From: Hyphomicrobiales bacterium
GTDB lineage: Bacteria; Pseudomonadota; Alphaproteobacteria; Rhizobiales; Rhizobiaceae
DNA length: 64,000 bases
Direction: 5' to 3'
Assembly (NCBI GenBank): GCA_900468805.1
Contig: UEIF01000004.1
Location: 143,490 to 207,489, forward strand
Part shown: piece by piece, positions 34,786-46,958 of the stretch
Position numbering within the stretch: the stretch's first letter is position 1
How the letters are laid out: each line of letters opens with the position of its first letter
Notes under the pieces: model-generated
The model's input: the letters and a program-made list of their open reading frames with translations, nothing else
The model's database searches: none
What the model was told of the DNA's origin: nothing
Position numbers and translations under genes: made by a program

Positions 34786-35757
34786 TTACTCCGCTGCCAT
34801 CAGCAGCTTCTTCTCGCGGGCAGCCCTCAGCCGGGCGAAGTCGTCGCCGGCATGGTGGGAAGAACGGGTCAGGGGGCTGGAGGCAACCATCAGGAAGCCC
34901 TTGGTATAGGCGACCGTCTCATAGGATTTGAATTCCTCCGGCGTAACGAAGCTCATGACCGCGTGATGTTTGCGGGTCGGCTGCAGATACTGGCCGATCG
35001 TCAGGAAGTCGACATCAGCGGTGCGCAGGTCGTCCATGAGCTGGAGCACTTCATTGCGCTCTTCGCCGAGCCCGACCATGATGCCTGACTTGGTGAACAT
35101 GGTCGGGTCGAGTTCCTTCACGCGCTGCAGCAGGCGGATGGAGTGGAAGTAGCGGGCGCCGGGCCGGACTGTCAGGTAGTTGCCGGGCACCGTTTCCATG
35201 TTGTGGTTGAAGACGTCGGGCTTGGCGGCGACGACGCGCTCCAGGGCACCGGGCTTCTTCAGGAAGTCGGGTGTCAGGATCTCGATCGTCGTCAGCGGTG
35301 AAGCGGCGCGGATTGCCCAGATCACCTTTTCGAAATGCTCGGCGCCACCGTCTTCCAGATCGTCACGATCGACAGAGGTGATGACGACGTGGCTCAGGCC
35401 CATCTGCTTGACGGCTTTGGCGACGTTTTCCGGCTCCGCCATGTCGAGTGCGTTCGGCTTGCCGGTCGCGACGTTGCAGAAGGCGCAGGCGCGCGTACAG
35501 ATCTCGCCCATGATCATGAAGGTGGCGTGCTTCTTGTCCCAGCATTCGCCGATATTCGGGCAGCCCGCTTCTTCGCAGACGGTGACGAGCTTGTTTTCCT
35601 TCACGATCGAGCGGGTTTCGGCGTAACCTTTCGAGGTCGGCGCCTTCACGCGGATCCATTCCGGCTTGCGCAGGACTTCCGTATCCGGGCGATGCGCCTT
35701 TTCCGGATGCCGCACACGCTTTACGTCAGGATTGATCGTGTCGAGAATGGTGACCAT
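34786..35757 (-). CDS. lipA: Lipoyl synthase LipA
   Basis: A 323-residue radical-SAM enzyme that inserts two sulfurs into octanoyl groups on lipoyl domains. The auxiliary cluster motif [12 protein letters not shown] and the radical-SAM motif [13 protein letters not shown] are both intact, and the C-terminal [10 protein letters not shown] contains the conserved serine. Its targets are the lipoyl domains of PdhB and PdhC encoded a few kilobases to the right. Confidence 0.97.
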   Translation of the reverse strand: MVTILDTINPDVKRVRHPEKAHRPDTEVLRKPEWIRVKAPTSKGYAETRSIVKENKLVTVCEEAGCPNIGECWDKKHATFMIMGEICTRACAFCNVATGKPNALDMAEPENVAKAVKQMGLSHVVITSVDRDDLEDGGAEHFEKVIWAIRAASPLTTIEILTPDFLKKPGALERVVAAKPDVFNHNMETVPGNYLTVRPGARYFHSIRLLQRVKELDPTMFTKSGIMVGLGEERNEVLQLMDDLRTADVDFLTIGQYLQPTRKHHAVMSFVTPEEFKSYETVAYTKGFLMVASSPLTRSSHHAGDDFARLRAAREKKLLMAAE

Positions 35758-35864
35758 GTCAGTTCAACTTTCCGCCGCTCCATGCGGCCCGGATTGTCAT
35801 ATTGCGCATCACGCCGTAATTCAAATCTTTCGATCTCAACGGTGATGCGCCTTGTCTTCGCGCC

Positions 35865-36113
35865 CTATCTTCGAACCAGCCGCGCGAAGAATATCAGCAG
35901 GCAGGCGCCGATGAAGCCCGTCACGAAGTAGCCGAACCTTCCGCCGGCTACCTCGATATGGAACTGCGCCAGGATGGCGGTGGCGACGACCGAGCCGACA
36001 ATGCCGAGCACGATGTTCAGCAGAATGCCGTATCGCGCCTCCATCAGCTTGCCTGCGAGCCAGCCCGCAAGTCCGCCGACGATGATTGCCGAAATCCAGC
36101 CGATGCCTTCCAT
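35865..36113 (-). CDS. GlsB/YeaQ/YmgE-family membrane protein A
   Basis: An 82-residue protein with three hydrophobic segments and glycine-zipper-like spacing (WISAIIVGGLAGWLAGKLM, NIVLGIVGSVVATAIL, FVTGFIGACLLIFFARLV). The family is linked to stress response in other bacteria. It is the downstream copy of a tandem pair, 13 nt after the next gene. Confidence 0.85.
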   Translation of the reverse strand: MEGIGWISAIIVGGLAGWLAGKLMEARYGILLNIVLGIVGSVVATAILAQFHIEVAGGRFGYFVTGFIGACLLIFFARLVRR

Positions 36114-36126
36114 ATTTCTTAATGCC

Positions 36127-36381
36127 CTACGCTATCGCCCTTGCGATCAGCACCACAACGATGGCGCCGACAGTGGCGTGGATGATCTGAACCACCAATG
36201 CATTTTCAATGCCCAGCGAAATCCCCAGAGCATTGAACAGAAACCCGCCCACGAACGCGCCGATGATGCCGCTCAGGAGGCACCGTATCAACCCACCCCC
36301 GCCGACGACCAGGCTCGCAAGGAAGCCCGCGACCAGACCGATCAGCAGAAAGATGAGAAGCGACTGCGTGCTCATAGACAT
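36127..36381 (-). CDS. GlsB/YeaQ/YmgE-family membrane protein B
   Basis: An 84-residue membrane protein with three hydrophobic helices (LLIFLLIGLVAGFLASLVVG, LLSGIIGAFVGGFLFNALG, IIHATVGAIVVVLIARAI). It is the upstream member of the tandem GlsB pair. AAGGA lies 7 nt before the ATG. Its leader contains a bulged stem with CCCGGG arms (36407-36436). Confidence 0.85.
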   Translation of the reverse strand: MSMSTQSLLIFLLIGLVAGFLASLVVGGGGLIRCLLSGIIGAFVGGFLFNALGISLGIENALVVQIIHATVGAIVVVLIARAIA

Positions 36382-36406
36382 GATGATTTCCTTTCGTTTT
36401 TTCCAC

Positions 36407-36436
36407 CCCGGGAGGGAATGGATTTTCCATCCCGGG
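36407..36436. other. Bulged hairpin between lpdA and the GlsB pair
   Basis: Two CCCGGG arms enclose an inner ATGGA/TCCAT stem with a TTT loop and a 5-nt bulge. No T-run follows on the minus strand. It could be an mRNA leader element for the GlsB gene or a weak lpdA terminator. Confidence 0.35.
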
Positions 36437-36482
36437 CGATAGCGTTACGCCACGCCGGGATAGAGGGCGCACGAGGAAATTA

Positions 36483-37928
36483 TCAAGCGTTCAAAACGCG
36501 GCCGTAAGCATCGAGCACGCTTTCCTTCATCGTCTCCGAAATGGTCGGATGCGGGAAGATCGTATGCATCAGTTCTTCTTCCGTCGTCTCCAGGTTCATG
36601 GCGACGACGAAGCCCTGGATGAGTTCGGTGACTTCGGCGCCAACCATATGGGCACCGAGCAGTTCACCGGTCTTTTTGTCGAAAATCGTCTTGACGAGGC
36701 CCTGGTCTTCGCCGAGTGCGACGGCCTTGCCGTTGGCGCTGAAGGGGAAGCGACCGACGCGGATATCGCGGCCCTGCTCCTTGGCCCTGGCTTCGGTGAG
36801 ACCGACGGAGGCGACCTGCGGGTTGCAATAGGTGCAGCCCGGGATCTTCAGCCTGTCCATCGGATGAACGTTCGGGAGGCCGGCAATCTTCTCGACGCAG
36901 ACGACGCCTTCATGCTCCGCCTTGTGGGCAAGAAGGGGCGCACCGGCGACGTCACCGATTGCGTAGATGCCGGGCACGTTGGTCTTGCCGTAGCCATCGA
37001 TGACGATGAAGCCGCGGTCGATCTTGACGCCGACAGCCTCAAGGCCGATGCCTTCGACATTGGCCTGCACGCCGACGGCCGAAATCATGCGGTCCGCGGT
37101 GATCGTCTCGGTCGTGCCGTCCTTCTTTTCGATGGTGGCGGTGATCGAGTTGGCACCCTTCTCCACCTTGGCGACCTTGGCCTCGAGGTGGATCTTCATA
37201 CCCTGACGCTCGAACTGCTTCTTGGCGAGCGCAGAGATTTCCGCATCCTCGACCGGCATGACCTGGCTCATGATTTCGACAACGGTGACGTCGACGCCCA
37301 TGGTGCGGTAGAAGCTTGCGAATTCGATGCCGATTGCGCCCGAGCCCATGACGAGCAGAGACTTCGGAAGTTCGTCAGCCTTCATCGCTTCGAAATAGGT
37401 CCAGATGAGCTTGCCATCCGGCTCGATGCCCGGCAGCGCACGTGGACGGGCACCGGTCGCGACAATGATGTGTTTGGCGGTGTAGGTGCCCTCGCCCAGC
37501 GCGTTCTTCGGCACCGGACCCATCGGCTCCATCGGCTTCTTCGTCGTCTTGGAAACGAGAATTTCGCCGGGCTTGGTGATCTTTGCCTCACCCCAGATGA
37601 CATCGACCTTGTTCTTCTTGAACAGGAAGCCGACGCCGTTGTTCATGCGGTGTGCGATGCCGCGCGAGCGGGTGACGATCGCCTTGATATCTGGCTTGAT
37701 CGTGCCTTCCAGCACCAGGCCGTAATCCTTGCCGTGCTGGGCGGTATGCAGGACGTCAGCCGAGCGCAGCAGCGCCTTGGTCGGAATGCAGCCCCAGTTG
37801 GAGCAGATGCCGGCGAGATGCTCGCGCTCGACGCAAGCGACCTTGAGGCCGAGCTGAGCGGCGCGGATGGCGGCGATATATCCGCCGGGACCGGAACCGA
37901 TGACGATGACGTCGTAGGATTGAGCCAT
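36483..37928 (-). CDS. lpdA: Dihydrolipoamide dehydrogenase (E3)
   Basis: A 481-residue flavoprotein that reoxidises dihydrolipoyl groups of the pyruvate dehydrogenase complex. It has the FAD motif VIVIGSGPGGYIAAIRAAQLG, the redox pair CSNWGC (with IPTKALL), the NAD-binding LVMGSGAIGIEFASFY, and the C-terminal HPTISETMKE with the catalytic His. AGGAAAGCA precedes the ATG. It is the last PDH-linked gene, after the GNAT gene with 16 nt between. Confidence 0.95.
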   Translation of the reverse strand: MAQSYDVIVIGSGPGGYIAAIRAAQLGLKVACVEREHLAGICSNWGCIPTKALLRSADVLHTAQHGKDYGLVLEGTIKPDIKAIVTRSRGIAHRMNNGVGFLFKKNKVDVIWGEAKITKPGEILVSKTTKKPMEPMGPVPKNALGEGTYTAKHIIVATGARPRALPGIEPDGKLIWTYFEAMKADELPKSLLVMGSGAIGIEFASFYRTMGVDVTVVEIMSQVMPVEDAEISALAKKQFERQGMKIHLEAKVAKVEKGANSITATIEKKDGTTETITADRMISAVGVQANVEGIGLEAVGVKIDRGFIVIDGYGKTNVPGIYAIGDVAGAPLLAHKAEHEGVVCVEKIAGLPNVHPMDRLKIPGCTYCNPQVASVGLTEARAKEQGRDIRVGRFPFSANGKAVALGEDQGLVKTIFDKKTGELLGAHMVGAEVTELIQGFVVAMNLETTEEELMHTIFPHPTISETMKESVLDAYGRVLNA

Positions 37929-37944
37929 TGCTTTCCTGCCTTTG

Positions 37945-38523
37945 TTACGCTCCCGCGCGGGTCATGAGAACCCATGCGTGCTTCTTGCTGTTGTCGAAGA
38001 GCGGCACGGCATTCATGCGCGCCGCTTCGGAAAACCCATTTCTTCCGTAAAGCGACAGAGCCGCTTCGTTATTATCAGCTGTGATCAGGCTGGCCGGTAG
38101 CCCAGCTGCCCTTGCGAGCTGATCTTCCAGCAGCCTCTTGCCGATGCCGATACCGCGCATATGGCGATAGACCGCGAGACTGCCAATAAACCAGTGTCCG
38201 ATCACCGATCTCTGCATCGCCAGCATCGGCTCTATGGCCGGATGTCGTGCTTCGAGATCGCGTATGCCTTCATCCACTTCATAGCCGATCGCCATTCCGG
38301 CGATCTCGTCATAGGCCTCGCCGATGACGGCGTTCTTCCAGCCGCCGAGCGCCTCGTCGCTCATCTTCAACCGGCCCCGCTCCAGCGGCGTATCGCTCAT
38401 GCCGCTGGCGACATCGGCAAACCAGAGCCACGAGGCGAAGCCATGCGAGGCGATATCCGCGAGGATCGCCAGCTCCGAAGCATCCCGACGGGAGGCTTCC
38501 CGGAGGGCGAGAAAGGCGGCCAT
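37945..38523 (-). CDS. GNAT-family N-acetyltransferase
   Basis: A 192-residue acetyltransferase with the acetyl-CoA P-loop MRGIGIGKRLLEDQLARAAG near residues 125-143, followed by NNEAALSLYGRNGFSE. Substrate unknown. It sits in the PDH cluster, 2 nt after the SGNH hydrolase gene and 16 nt before lpdA, so it is co-transcribed with them. It would use acetyl-CoA, the PDH product, but a functional link is only suggestive. Confidence 0.85.
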   Translation of the reverse strand: MAAFLALREASRRDASELAILADIASHGFASWLWFADVASGMSDTPLERGRLKMSDEALGGWKNAVIGEAYDEIAGMAIGYEVDEGIRDLEARHPAIEPMLAMQRSVIGHWFIGSLAVYRHMRGIGIGKRLLEDQLARAAGLPASLITADNNEAALSLYGRNGFSEAARMNAVPLFDNSKKHAWVLMTRAGA

Positions 38524-38525
38524 CG

Positions 38526-39167
38526 TCAGAGACCCAGCATCATCCGCACGATGGGCTCCAGACCTCGACCGAGCGCGCGGGTATTCTCCGCATCGAGGTG
38601 AATGCCGTCGATCGGCGTGGTCCTGGCGACGGAATTGCCGTCGAAGAAGCCGCAGCCGAGTTCATCGGCAAGGTCCCGGAAAAGCGTCGGAAGCTTCGCC
38701 GATTCCTCGATGCCTCCAGGGAACGAGGCGGCGAAGGGCACATTGCCCGTCGCGCAGATCGCCGGCGGCGCCACGATCAGGATCTCTGGCCCGTCGAATT
38801 CAAAGGGCCAGGCATGACTGCGGATCAGCCGCACCAGACGACCAATGCCCTGGCATGCTGCAAAGGCCGAGCCGGCAACCACCGGCTTCATGTCGTTGGT
38901 GCCGAGCAACAGGATGACAAGATCGAGCGGCGCATGTGTCTGCAGGACGGTCGGCAGAATGCGTGCGCCGTTGCGATCGCAATCTGCCAGATGGTCGTCA
39001 AAGGCGGTGGTGCGGCCGTTAAGGCCTTCCGCAATGACGCGAGCTCCGCTTCCGAGCGTTGCCTGAAGCACGCTCGGCCAGCGGTTCTCATAGGCATGAC
39101 GGCCGATCGTGTCGGCGTCATAGCCCCAGGTAAGCGAGTCACCATAGCAAAGAACAGTCTTCGTCAT
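38526..39167 (-). CDS. SGNH/GDSL-family hydrolase
   Basis: A 213-residue SGNH esterase/arylesterase-like enzyme. Block I is CYGDSLTWGYDA with the nucleophile Ser, block III GTNDMKP, and block V DGIHLDAE with the catalytic Asp and His. No signal peptide, so probably cytoplasmic. A GGAGG site 5 nt upstream fixes the start at 39167; a longer reading frame extends into pdhC. It lies 19 nt after pdhC. Confidence 0.88.
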   Translation of the reverse strand: MTKTVLCYGDSLTWGYDADTIGRHAYENRWPSVLQATLGSGARVIAEGLNGRTTAFDDHLADCDRNGARILPTVLQTHAPLDLVILLLGTNDMKPVVAGSAFAACQGIGRLVRLIRSHAWPFEFDGPEILIVAPPAICATGNVPFAASFPGGIEESAKLPTLFRDLADELGCGFFDGNSVARTTPIDGIHLDAENTRALGRGLEPIVRMMLGL

Positions 39168-39186
39168 GTCCGCCTCCCGCGTCTGC

Positions 39187-40536
39187 TCAGACCAGCATGC
39201 CCATCGGATTTTCGATGTAGCCCTTGAAGGCCTGCAGCAGCGCGGCGCCGAGAGCGCCATCGACGCAGCGATGGTCGGTCGAGAGCGTCACGGTCATGAC
39301 CGTCGCAATCGCCATCTCACCATTTTTGACGATGACACGCTGCTCGCCCGCGCCGACTGCGAGGATCGTCGCATGCGGTGGGTTGATGACGGCTGCGAAA
39401 TTCTTCACGCCCATCATGCCCATGTTCGAGACCGAGGTCGTGCCGCCCAGATATTCCTCGGGCTTCAGCTTGCGATCCTTCGCACGCTTGCCGAGATCAC
39501 GCATCTCGTTGGAGATGGTCGACAGCGTCTTCTCCTCGGCCTTGCGGACGATCGGCGTGATCAGGCCGCCGGGGATCGAGACAGCCACGCCGACATCGGC
39601 ATGTTTGTGCTTGACCATGGCACTCTCGGTCCAGGAGACGTTGGCATCCGGAACATCGCGAAGCGCCAGAGCCAGGGCCTTGATGACCATGTCGTTGACC
39701 GACAGCTTGTAAGCCGGAGCGCTGTCCTTGCGGGGTGCGGCGTCGTTCAACTGGGCACGCAGCGCCATCAGCGCATCGAGTTCGCAATCGACCGAAACGT
39801 AGAAGTGCGGAACGGTCTGCTTGGATTCGACGAGGCGACGGGCGATCGTCTTGCGCATGCCGTCATGCGGCACGAGCTCGTAGGAACCCTGCTCGAAGAG
39901 CTTGAGCACGGCCTCGTCCGAAGCGCCCTTCGGAGCGGCAGCGGCCGGAGTCGGTGCAGCAGCCTGCGGGGCAGCAGCGGCCGGAGCGGCCTTGGCAGCA
40001 CCGCCGGCAGCGGCAGCTTCGATATCGCTCTTGACGATGCGGCCATGCGGACCAGTGCCGGCAACGGCGGAAATATCGATACCGGCTTCCTTGGCCAGAC
40101 GACGAGCAAGCGGCGAAGAGAAGGCACGCGCGCCGCCTGAGGAAACCGCAGCCGGTGCCGGAGCGGCGGCCGGAGCCGACGGTGCCGGAGCAGCTGCTGC
40201 CTCAGCCTTCGTTTCGGCCTGAGCCGGAGCAGCGGCAGCCTTCGGAGCCGGGGCGGCGGAGCCAGCGCCGCTTGCGGCAGCGGCGACATCCTCGCCCTCG
40301 CCGGCCAGAACGGCGATCAGGGCATTGACCTTCACGCCTTCGGTACCGGCCGCAACGACGATCTTGGCAACCGTGCCTTCGTCGACGGCTTCGACTTCCA
40401 TCGTCGCCTTGTCGGTTTCGATCTCGGCGATCACATCGCCGGACTTGACCTTATCGCCTTCCTTGACCAGCCACTTGGCAAGATTGCCTTCTTCCATGGT
40501 CGGAGAGAGGGCGGGCATCGTGATATTGATCGGCAT
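39187..40536 (-). CDS. pdhC: PDH complex dihydrolipoamide acetyltransferase (E2)
   Basis: A 449-residue E2. The N-terminal lipoyl domain has the modified lysine in [17 protein letters not shown] (~43). An Ala/Pro-rich linker (~85-135), a peripheral-subunit binding domain ([18 protein letters not shown], ~140) and another Ala/Pro linker follow. The catalytic domain ends with [11 protein letters not shown], holding the active His and Asp. It forms the core of the complex. It follows pdhB by 15 nt. Confidence 0.96.
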   Translation of the reverse strand: MPINITMPALSPTMEEGNLAKWLVKEGDKVKSGDVIAEIETDKATMEVEAVDEGTVAKIVVAAGTEGVKVNALIAVLAGEGEDVAAAASGAGSAAPAPKAAAAPAQAETKAEAAAAPAPSAPAAAPAPAAVSSGGARAFSSPLARRLAKEAGIDISAVAGTGPHGRIVKSDIEAAAAGGAAKAAPAAAAPQAAAPTPAAAAPKGASDEAVLKLFEQGSYELVPHDGMRKTIARRLVESKQTVPHFYVSVDCELDALMALRAQLNDAAPRKDSAPAYKLSVNDMVIKALALALRDVPDANVSWTESAMVKHKHADVGVAVSIPGGLITPIVRKAEEKTLSTISNEMRDLGKRAKDRKLKPEEYLGGTTSVSNMGMMGVKNFAAVINPPHATILAVGAGEQRVIVKNGEMAIATVMTVTLSTDHRCVDGALGAALLQAFKGYIENPMGMLV

Positions 40537-40551
40537 CGAAAGGCCCTCCCC

Positions 40552-41949
<1,398 letters not shown>

Positions 41950-41964
41950 GGGTTCCCTCCCCGA

Positions 41965-43011
41965 TTAGAGCAGAATGTCGGTGTAGAGCTCGGACGCATC
42001 CGGCTCCGGATCGGACTGTGCAAAATCGGCGCTATCGGCGACGATATCGCGGACTTCCTTGTCGATCGCCTTCAGATCGTCTTCAGTCGCCCAGCCCTTT
42101 TCCATTACACGCAGACGGACCTGCTCGATCGGGTCCTGCTCGGAGCGCATCTTCTGCACTTCTTCCTTGGTGCGGTACTTCGCCGGGTCCGACATGGAGT
42201 GGCCGCGATAGCGATATGTCAGCATTTCCAGGATGATCGGCCCCTTGCCGGAGCGGCAATGTTCGAGCGCCTCATCGGCCGCAGCCTTGACGGCACGAAC
42301 ATCCATGCCGTCGACCTGGATGCCGGGGATGCCGAAGCCGGAACCGCGCAGCGAATAGTTCGACTGCGCGGTAGCGCGTGCCGTCGAGGTGCCCATGGCA
42401 TAACGGTTGTTCTCGACGATATAGATGATCGGCAGCTTCCAGAGAGCAGCCATGTTGAAGCTCTCGTAAACCTGGCCCTGGTTGGCCGCGCCATCACCGA
42501 AATAGGCGATGGATACGCTGTCATTGCCACGGTAACGGTTTGCAAAGGCAAGGCCTGTTCCAAGCGAAACCTGGGCACCAACGATGCCGTGGCCGCCGTA
42601 GAAATGCTTCTCCTTGGAGAACATATGCATGGAGCCGCCCTTCCCGTGGGAATAGCCGTTGCGGCGCCCGGTCAGCTCAGCCATGACGCCGCGCGCTTCC
42701 ATGCCGGTAGCCAGCATATGGCCGTGGTCGCGATAGGCGGTGATAACCTGATCACCTTCCTTCTGCGCCATCTGCATGCCGACGACGACAGCTTCCTGGC
42801 CGATGTAAAGGTGACAGAAACCACCAATGAAGCCCATGCCGTAAAGCTGGCCCGCCTTTTCCTCGAAACGACGGATAAGCAGCATCTCGCGATATGCCTT
42901 GAGCTCCTCGTCCCGATCGAAATCGGCGATAGGACCGCCGTTCGATATCTTGCCTGCGGATTTCGCACTGTTTTTGCGGCTGGAAACGGTCGCGGTTTTG
43001 CGCAACGCCAT
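41965..43011 (-). CDS. pdhA: Pyruvate dehydrogenase E1 alpha
   Basis: A 348-residue E1-alpha. The thiamine pyrophosphate motif GDGAANQGQVYESFNMAALW...VENN is intact, as are the RGHSMSDPAKYRTKEE loop with phosphorylatable serine position and KGGSMHMFSKEKHFYGGHGIVG. It decarboxylates pyruvate and passes the acetyl group to lipoyl domains. First gene of the pdhABC operon; AGGGAGGG precedes the ATG and the 146-bp gap before it holds a palindrome. Confidence 0.96.
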   Translation of the reverse strand: MALRKTATVSSRKNSAKSAGKISNGGPIADFDRDEELKAYREMLLIRRFEEKAGQLYGMGFIGGFCHLYIGQEAVVVGMQMAQKEGDQVITAYRDHGHMLATGMEARGVMAELTGRRNGYSHGKGGSMHMFSKEKHFYGGHGIVGAQVSLGTGLAFANRYRGNDSVSIAYFGDGAANQGQVYESFNMAALWKLPIIYIVENNRYAMGTSTARATAQSNYSLRGSGFGIPGIQVDGMDVRAVKAAADEALEHCRSGKGPIILEMLTYRYRGHSMSDPAKYRTKEEVQKMRSEQDPIEQVRLRVMEKGWATEDDLKAIDKEVRDIVADSADFAQSDPEPDASELYTDILL

Positions 43012-43141
43012 TCAACCCTCCCTATGGGTTTATCGGTTCTCAGGTGGCGCGTACCATAGGGAAGAAAAATGACCACAGCAATGCCATAATTGCATGGCTC
43101 ATATTCGCAGGTAAATTATTGATAAAAAACGAGAATTCTAG

Positions 43142-43162
43142 ATTAACCTAAATTCGGTTAAT
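43142..43162. promoter_or_regulatory. Inverted repeat between ftsB and pdhA
   Basis: Perfect arms ATTAACC / GGTTAAT separated by 7 nt; the right arm contains the ftsB stop codon (43158-43160). It lies 131 bp before the pdhA start. AT-rich and without a T-run, so an operator for pdhA is more likely than a terminator. Confidence 0.4.
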
Positions 43163-43478
43163 TGCGGTAGTGATTGTAAATTACAATCTCGTCTGCGCGC
43201 GACATATTGAGCTGATACCGCGCCTTTTCGTCGAGCATATCCTTGTCCAGCGAGCCGTCGCTAAGAAGTGCAACCTGCGCTTCGAGATGCTCGCGCCTGG
43301 TCTTCAGCACAACCAATTCCTTCTCGCGCGCGATACGTTGACGCTCGAACGCCTCCGTCGCACGCAGACCATAATCACCATGGATGCAATGATAGCCGAA
43401 ATAGGAGAGGAAGGCGACCGCCATGGCCGGAATGACGAAGCGACCGGTCTTTCTCTTCTTATGATGCTTTGTCCACAT
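43158..43478 (-). CDS. ftsB: Septum formation initiator (FtsB/DivIC family)
   Basis: A 106-residue bitopic protein: a basic cytoplasmic tip, a membrane helix FVIPAMAVAFLSYFGYHCIHG (about 14-34), a periplasmic coiled coil (RQRIAREKELVVLKTRREHLEAQ) and a C-terminal DKDMLDEKARYQLNMSRADEIVI. FtsB-type proteins link FtsL/FtsQ to the divisome. Its location just before pdhA and after eno is standard in rhizobia. Confidence 0.88.
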   Translation of the reverse strand: MWTKHHKKRKTGRFVIPAMAVAFLSYFGYHCIHGDYGLRATEAFERQRIAREKELVVLKTRREHLEAQVALLSDGSLDKDMLDEKARYQLNMSRADEIVIYNHYRN

Positions 43479-43562
43479 ACACGCATGCTCTGTAACGCAT
43501 TACCAATCCCTTCAATTTACCGCGCAGAGATTAACCGTTCATTGACTCAGACTTGACGCAAC

Positions 43563-43588
43563 AAAAAACCCGCGCCAAGGCGCGGGTT
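43563..43588 (-). terminator. Rho-independent terminator of eno
   Basis: A near-perfect stem AACCCGCGCC/GGCGCGGGTT (43567-43588), with a T-run on the minus strand formed by 43563-43568. It is 27 nt past the eno stop. Strong. Confidence 0.88.
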
Positions 43589-43614
43589 CCAAATGCCTGA
43601 TTCATAAGATCGTA

Positions 43615-44980
<1,366 letters not shown>

Positions 44981-45031
44981 GCATGCAGTTCCACTCGTCG
45001 CTATATTACGATCATGTCAGGCTTTTGACTG

Positions 45032-45877
45032 TCAGCCTTTAGCGATCGCGTCGAAAGCCAGCAGCTTTTCCAGAAGCCGCGGCATATCCTTGAGATAGAC
45101 CATGTTCGGGCCGTCGCAGGGCGCGTTATCTGGGTCCTGATGAGTCTCGATAAAGACCCCGGCAACACCGACCGCCACGGCAGCGCGCGCAAGCGTCTCC
45201 ACGAATTGCCGTTCTCCGCCGGAGGTTTCCCCCTGCCCGCCCGGCTGCTGGACCGAATGAGTGGCGTCGAAGATAACTGGCGCACCGGTGGCTGCCATGA
45301 TCGGCAGGGAGCGCATGTCGGAGACCAGCGTGTTGTAGCCGAAAGAAGCGCCGCGCTCGCACAGCAGAATGTTCGGATTGCCACTCTGGTTCAGCTTGCC
45401 GAGCACATTCTTCATGTCCCAAGGCGCCAGGAACTGGCCCTTCTTGACGTTGATGACGCGGCCCGTCTTGGCAGCAGCCACCAGAAGATCCGTCTGGCGA
45501 GACAGGAAGGCCGGTATCTGCAGGATATCAACGACCTTCGCTACTTCGGCGCATTGTTCTTCGCTGTGAATGTCGGTGAGAACCGGAATGCCGAGTTCCT
45601 TCTTGAGATCAGCGAATACTTCCAGCCCCTTCTCAAGGCCGACACCGCGTTTGCTCGACAACGAAGAGCGATTGGCCTTGTCGAAAGACGTCTTGTAGAC
45701 AAGCCCGATGCCGAGCTTGGCGCACAGTTCCTTCAATGTGCCGGCCACCATGAACGCATGGTCGCGGCTTTCCATTTCGCAGGCGCCGGCGATCAGCGAC
45801 AAGCGGCCGGTATTGGAGAAGGTGACCTTACCGGCGCCCTCGCCGACCGTCACCTGGGAATTGGTATTGGAGATCAT
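45032..45877 (-). CDS. kdsA: KDO-8-phosphate synthase
   Basis: A 281-residue class-I DAHP/KDO8P synthase family enzyme that condenses arabinose-5-phosphate with PEP for lipopolysaccharide core. It contains [42 protein letters not shown] and [11 protein letters not shown]. Its ATG overlaps the VOC-protein stop by 4 bp. Confidence 0.95.
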   Translation of the reverse strand: MISNTNSQVTVGEGAGKVTFSNTGRLSLIAGACEMESRDHAFMVAGTLKELCAKLGIGLVYKTSFDKANRSSLSSKRGVGLEKGLEVFADLKKELGIPVLTDIHSEEQCAEVAKVVDILQIPAFLSRQTDLLVAAAKTGRVINVKKGQFLAPWDMKNVLGKLNQSGNPNILLCERGASFGYNTLVSDMRSLPIMAATGAPVIFDATHSVQQPGGQGETSGGERQFVETLARAAVAVGVAGVFIETHQDPDNAPCDGPNMVYLKDMPRLLEKLLAFDAIAKG

Positions 45878-46761
45878 GATGTTTCCTCGAAGGCGAAGAG
45901 CACGCCCTGGCCGGGCGCGGGCTTCACCAGAATACGGTTGCCCTTGCGTGTATAGGTCACCCCGTTAGCAGCCAAATGCGCTTCTGTCACGGCAAGATCG
46001 CCCGCATGGAAAAGGATCGCCCGCCCGCGCAGGCCGCGATCGGTGTCCGGCGTCGCCAGATCGAAATAGGCCTCCAGACCCGCCGGGTTCATCAGACTGA
46101 TCTTTGTGTTTGCCAGAGGAACTCTCACCCCAAAACCGGTCTCATCTGCGGCGTCGGCTCTTGCCACGCCACGGACGAATTCGCCGAAGGCCGAAGGCTC
46201 GGGCGCGGCTAGAACTATCTCGGCAATTCCGGTTACGCCGTTGACGTGAGCTTCGAGCGCGCTGCGGTCAGCAGGGAGCGGATTGACGCGCTCGACGGCG
46301 AAGAGAAAGAAATCCGGTGCCCGGAGGTCACCGGCGAAGGCGAGCCGGAAGCCGGCAATGTTCTCCGTGCCATCCGGCATTTTCACGGGACGTTCGAACT
46401 GCAACAGAGAACCAGCGCTAATGCCGCCTTTAACGAATCGAGCATGTTCATGCTTTGCATCCGCGGCACTGAAGGCGATAGCAGACAGGCCCTCGCTGCC
46501 GCAGCGAAAACGAAAGGCCTGATCGCGGGCTGTGAAGACATTGCCATCACGCGCCGTCCTGTCGCTCTCCTCGACACTGGCGACGCCGAGCGGCTCGAGA
46601 TAGCTCCTGTCGGCGAAGAAAACGCAGGCATTTTCCGTACCGAAGGGATGGCGCGCATCCGGAGCGACGGTGAAGCCCAGCTTGCCTAACCTCTCGCGTG
46701 CAAGGGCGATATCGGTAACCGGCAAAACGAGATGATCGATCGCAAGCGTGTCTTGGGTCAT
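45874..46761 (-). CDS. VOC-family protein coupled to kdsA
   Basis: A 295-residue glyoxalase-like (vicinal oxygen chelate) protein with two halves. The N-terminal half begins [23 protein letters not shown] with the metal-ligand His, [21 protein letters not shown]; the second half has [15 protein letters not shown]. The substrate is unknown. It is the first gene of a two-gene unit with kdsA (4-bp ATGA overlap) and divergent from lexA. Confidence 0.82.
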   Translation of the reverse strand: MTQDTLAIDHLVLPVTDIALARERLGKLGFTVAPDARHPFGTENACVFFADRSYLEPLGVASVEESDRTARDGNVFTARDQAFRFRCGSEGLSAIAFSAADAKHEHARFVKGGISAGSLLQFERPVKMPDGTENIAGFRLAFAGDLRAPDFFLFAVERVNPLPADRSALEAHVNGVTGIAEIVLAAPEPSAFGEFVRGVARADAADETGFGVRVPLANTKISLMNPAGLEAYFDLATPDTDRGLRGRAILFHAGDLAVTEAHLAANGVTYTRKGNRILVKPAPGQGVLFAFEETS

Positions 46762-46896
46762 CAGCTACTCTCCAGCAATCACAAGGAGATGTGCTTCAAC
46801 AAGCCTTACGAAGCAAGGCCGGACGGGCCGGGCGCCGACAAAAATAAAATTCTCAACACAATGGAGAGAAATTTTACGAAAATTTAGCCACTTGCG

Positions 46897-46911
46897 GAAC
46901 ACATATGGAAC
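46897..46911. promoter_or_regulatory. SOS box (LexA operator) upstream of lexA
   Basis: GAAC-ACATATG-GAAC, the exact reverse complement of the alphaproteobacterial GTTC-N7-GTTC LexA operator, 48 bp before the lexA start. A -10-like TATAGT at 46913-46918 is next to it. LexA should repress its own gene here. Confidence 0.85.
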
Positions 46912-46922
46912 ATATAGTGTCC

Positions 46923-46937
46923 GTTCTGGATTTGTTT
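46923..46937. promoter_or_regulatory. Second, degenerate SOS box
   Basis: GTTC-TGGATTT-GTTT, one base off the operator consensus, 12 bp downstream of the perfect box and just before the lexA start. Could give cooperative repression. Confidence 0.45.
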
Positions 46938-46958
46938 CAATACTGGGGTCACACGCCG

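Noticed and set aside
46905-46958. LexA start 18 codons earlier
   Set aside because: It would begin between the two SOS operators and put residues before the standard MLTRKQQ N-terminus.
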